Origin: CALMKX01 sp036274895
GTDB taxonomy: Bacteria > Acidobacteriota > Thermoanaerobaculia > Multivoradales > SZUA-115
NCBI GenBank assembly: GCA_036274895.1
Contig: DASUEU010000082.1
Location: 25,465-89,464 of the forward strand
Length of the DNA stretch: 64,000 bases
Reading direction: 5' to 3'
Part shown: positions 62,126 through 64,000 of the stretch, in pieces
Layout of the letters: the number at the start of each line of letters is the position of its first letter
How positions within the stretch are numbered: position 1 is the stretch's first letter
Notes under the pieces: generated by a model
Database searches by the model: none
The model's input: only the letters and a program-made list of their open reading frames with translations
What the model was told of the DNA's origin: nothing
Translations under genes and position numbers: made by a program

Positions 62126-64000
62126 AGCTCTAAGACCACTCCCGCTTGCTCAGCCAGTTCATCGATGAGCTTTAGTGTTGCGTCACGCAGCTTCCCGGGA
62201 AGCCGCTTAGTCAGTCGAGCAGCTCTTTCAAGCACAGCCTTGATCTCCGTCTTATGATGTTCACCGTCTGGGTCGTTCTCTGGCCCACCGGCTGCCTGGA
62301 TCTTTCCGAATTCCAGCGTTGCACGGTTGATCAAGCCGTTGATGACGTTGAGGTTGTGCTTGGTGTTCTGAGTCGCGATGAAGCCCAGCAGCGCCTCAAA
62401 GCCGCCCCTGACGGTATCATCGACGCCCGGGATCTTCCTGACTAGAGTACCGATTTCATAACCCGCGGCACCTGCGCCGACCACTGCCGCTCCTGGTCCC
62501 AGGCTGGCCAGACCTGCGGTCGCAGCTCGCCTACTTCCTGCGGTCACGATCGTTCTGCCGAGGGTGGCCGATGCAGCTTCCTGCCCATTGGGGTCGATGA
62601 AACCGACCGGATTGTTGCGGACGTACGAGAACCAGTTCCACGATTGGGGCTGCTTGAGGTAGTTGAGGAATCGGTCTCGGTCGTCTTCGTCCCCAAACTG
62701 GAGGTCCAAGAACCGATACTCATCGGGGGACAGAAACCGCCCCAAGACCGGGCTACAGAACCGCGCATGCATGTAGTCCAGGTCATCGCCCGTGCTGTTG
62801 GGGTCACCGAGGTCCCGCTCGTGCCCGGTGAACTTCATCCTCTCGCTGTCCTGGAACGGCGAGGTAGCCTCTTCACCGAAGGGGAAGTAGGTGTGGAACT
62901 CGGTGGTGGCGCCGTTGTGGTCGGTGAGCAGGCGGGGGGTGCCGAGGTGGTCGGTGTGGAGGGCTCGGCTGGTGCCGGAGCCGGCGGACCAGAGGGGCTT
63001 GTCGCCGCGATAGAGGTAGTCCTTCTCGACCTGCCAGAGGTGGCCGGCACCGGTCTCGGTGTAGATGCGCTGCACCTGGCTGCCGGCGCCGCGCAGGGTC
63101 CAGCGGTTGTAGAGCTCGCCGCCGAGCTTCTTCTCGAGCACCCGCTCACCGTCGGCGTCGTAGACGTAGACCCAATCCTCAGTGCCGGCGGTGGTGCGCC
63201 ACATCGAGCCCAGGGCATCGTAACGGTAGGTCGTGGAGAGCCAGGTGGTGAGGTTGCCGCGGTTGTCGTAGCCGGCGCTGGTGAGGCGGTTGTTGGTCTT
63301 GGAGGTCGGAGTGGCGTGGCCGGAGGCGCCGGAGATGCCCTGGAGGTTGCCGAAGGCGTCGAAGCTGTAGGTCTGGGCCAAGAGGCCGCCGCTGCTCCAC
63401 GGGTCGGTCGTCACGTGGGCCTCAACCAGGCGAGAGACGCCGTCGTAGTGGAACCAGGAGCCACCCATCTCGGTGATGTTGCCGGCACCGTCGTAGCGGT
63501 AGTCCCCGGAGGTCCAGAGGGTGGCACCGATGCCGTCCTTGACCTCGATCTTGCCGGGTCGAGAGGGACCGGTGGGGTCGAGGCTCCAGGTCTCCAAGAG
63601 ACCAGACGGGAAGGCGATCTGCGAAAGCTGGCCGGTGGGATGGTACGAGAAGGTCCAGGCGTCGCTGTCTGGAGAGGCCTCGCTGTAGGCGAAGGCGATC
63701 GTGTCGAGACCGGTGAGCAGGCCGTAGGAGTAGGTCAGGTCCACCTCGCGGGTGGTGGTCATGCCCGGTCGCGTGTCGCAGCCAACGCAGCGAGGATGGA
63801 AGGACTCGACGACCTCGCCCAGGGTGTTCCAGCTCTGGCTCGCCACGAAGCGGGTCTGGGCCACGTCGTCGATGAACAGGTCCAGCCAGTGAGCGCTGGG
63901 GCGCCCTCCCAGGCCGGCGTAGGTGTAGGTCTCCACCACCTGGTACTCGTGCCAGTCCTCCTGCCCGATCAGGGTCGCCAGGTCCACGTAGTTGTACCGC
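62122..64000 (-). CDS. RHS-repeat polymorphic toxin, C-terminal part (cut by right edge)
   Basis: The frame stays open to the right edge, so the N-terminal part is missing; about 625 residues are visible. YD-type repeats include YDGAGNITEMGGSWFHYDGV, YDNRGNLTTWLSTTYRYDAL and YDADGERVLEK. The RHS core ends with TDHLGTPRLLTDHNGATTEF, DLDYMHARFCSPVLGRFLSP, WNWFSYVRNNPVGFIDPNGQ. The following ~150 residues are the variable tip: a Gly/Ala-rich linker (LASLGPGAAVVGAGAAGYEI), then a helical end with DPDGEHHKTEIKAVLERAAR. The stop overlaps the putative immunity gene by ATGA. The tip's activity is not recognised. Confidence 0.88.
   Translation of the reverse strand, partial: RYNYVDLATLIGQEDWHEYQVVETYTYAGLGGRPSAHWLDLFIDDVAQTRFVASQSWNTLGEVVESFHPRCVGCDTRPGMTTTREVDLTYSYGLLTGLDTIAFAYSEASPDSDAWTFSYHPTGQLSQIAFPSGLLETWSLDPTGPSRPGKIEVKDGIGATLWTSGDYRYDGAGNITEMGGSWFHYDGVSRLVEAHVTTDPWSSGGLLAQTYSFDAFGNLQGISGASGHATPTSKTNNRLTSAGYDNRGNLTTWLSTTYRYDALGSMWRTTAGTEDWVYVYDADGERVLEKKLGGELYNRWTLRGAGSQVQRIYTETGAGHLWQVEKDYLYRGDKPLWSAGSGTSRALHTDHLGTPRLLTDHNGATTEFHTYFPFGEEATSPFQDSERMKFTGHERDLGDPNSTGDDLDYMHARFCSPVLGRFLSPDEYRFLDLQFGDEDDRDRFLNYLKQPQSWNWFSYVRNNPVGFIDPNGQEAASATLGRTIVTAGSRRAATAGLASLGPGAAVVGAGAAGYEIGTLVRKIPGVDDTVRGGFEALLGFIATQNTKHNLNVINGLINRATLEFGKIQAAGGPENDPDGEHHKTEIKAVLERAARLTKRLPGKLRDATLKLIDELAEQAGVVLEL

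Overview
The window is about 70% G+C and gene-dense, with many start/stop overlaps and several GTG/TTG starts. It looks like a free-living bacterial chromosome. The mix of an ELWxxDGT-repeat protein, secreted peptidases and a secreted starch-active enzyme, PFOR beside a 2-oxoacid dehydrogenase, and RHS genes would fit an Acidobacteriota-like lineage (for example the Thermoanaerobaculia). That placement is inferred from gene content only. No tRNA, rRNA, transposase, prophage or CRISPR array was seen.

Layout. 1-1368: the end-truncated start of an unknown coiled-coil-like protein. 1421-2383: hpt and ridA. 2384-11737 (minus): a chain of ribD, ribE, an unknown gene, ftsY, a Roadblock-like protein, an HD-GYP phosphodiesterase, aroB, aspS and a gamma-carbonic-anhydrase-like gene. 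11822-17286 (plus): a glycosyltransferase, a thioesterase, a RES/Xre toxin-antitoxin pair, aroC and polX. 17291-31055: a TPM protein with a Ser/Gly tail, an M16 peptidase pair (one active, one inactive), a channel-like protein, pyrophosphatase, an aspartyl-protease-like lipoprotein, a secreted GH13 debranching enzyme, a ChaN-PDZ protein and a large ELWxxDGT-repeat protein. 31221-41038 (minus): a Cys/Met-metabolism PLP enzyme, a beta-propeller, a CocE hydrolase, an S9 peptidase, DUF4265, LOG and STAS-like proteins, and formate-THF ligase. 41195-41837: a VapBC-type pair. 41899-44792: a secreted unknown, a DUF4870 protein and a dihydroorotate-dehydrogenase-like protein.

44824-54013 is the central-carbon hub. 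Pyruvate:ferredoxin oxidoreductase is divergent, across 140 bp, from an operon of acetyl-CoA synthetase, dehydrogenase E1alpha, E1beta, E2 and an acyl carrier protein. Both sides converge on acetyl-CoA. 54096-58362 encodes a MacB/DevBCA-like exporter (ATPase, permease, adaptor). Two bacterial-PH membrane proteins and a DUF4337 protein follow.

60657-64000 is the accessory end: an RHS gene cut by the right edge, with a variable C-terminal tip and a 4-nt-overlapping putative immunity gene. Behind it lie two decayed RHS pieces and an orphan lipoprotein gene that starts inside the stop codon of a vestigial tip. This is the best candidate for an undescribed toxin/immunity system here, and it looks lower in G+C than the housekeeping genes. 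Outside this decayed RHS zone, no stretch longer than 300 bases lacks a gene. The largest true gap is 58363-58610, which holds a palindromic dispersed-type repeat.
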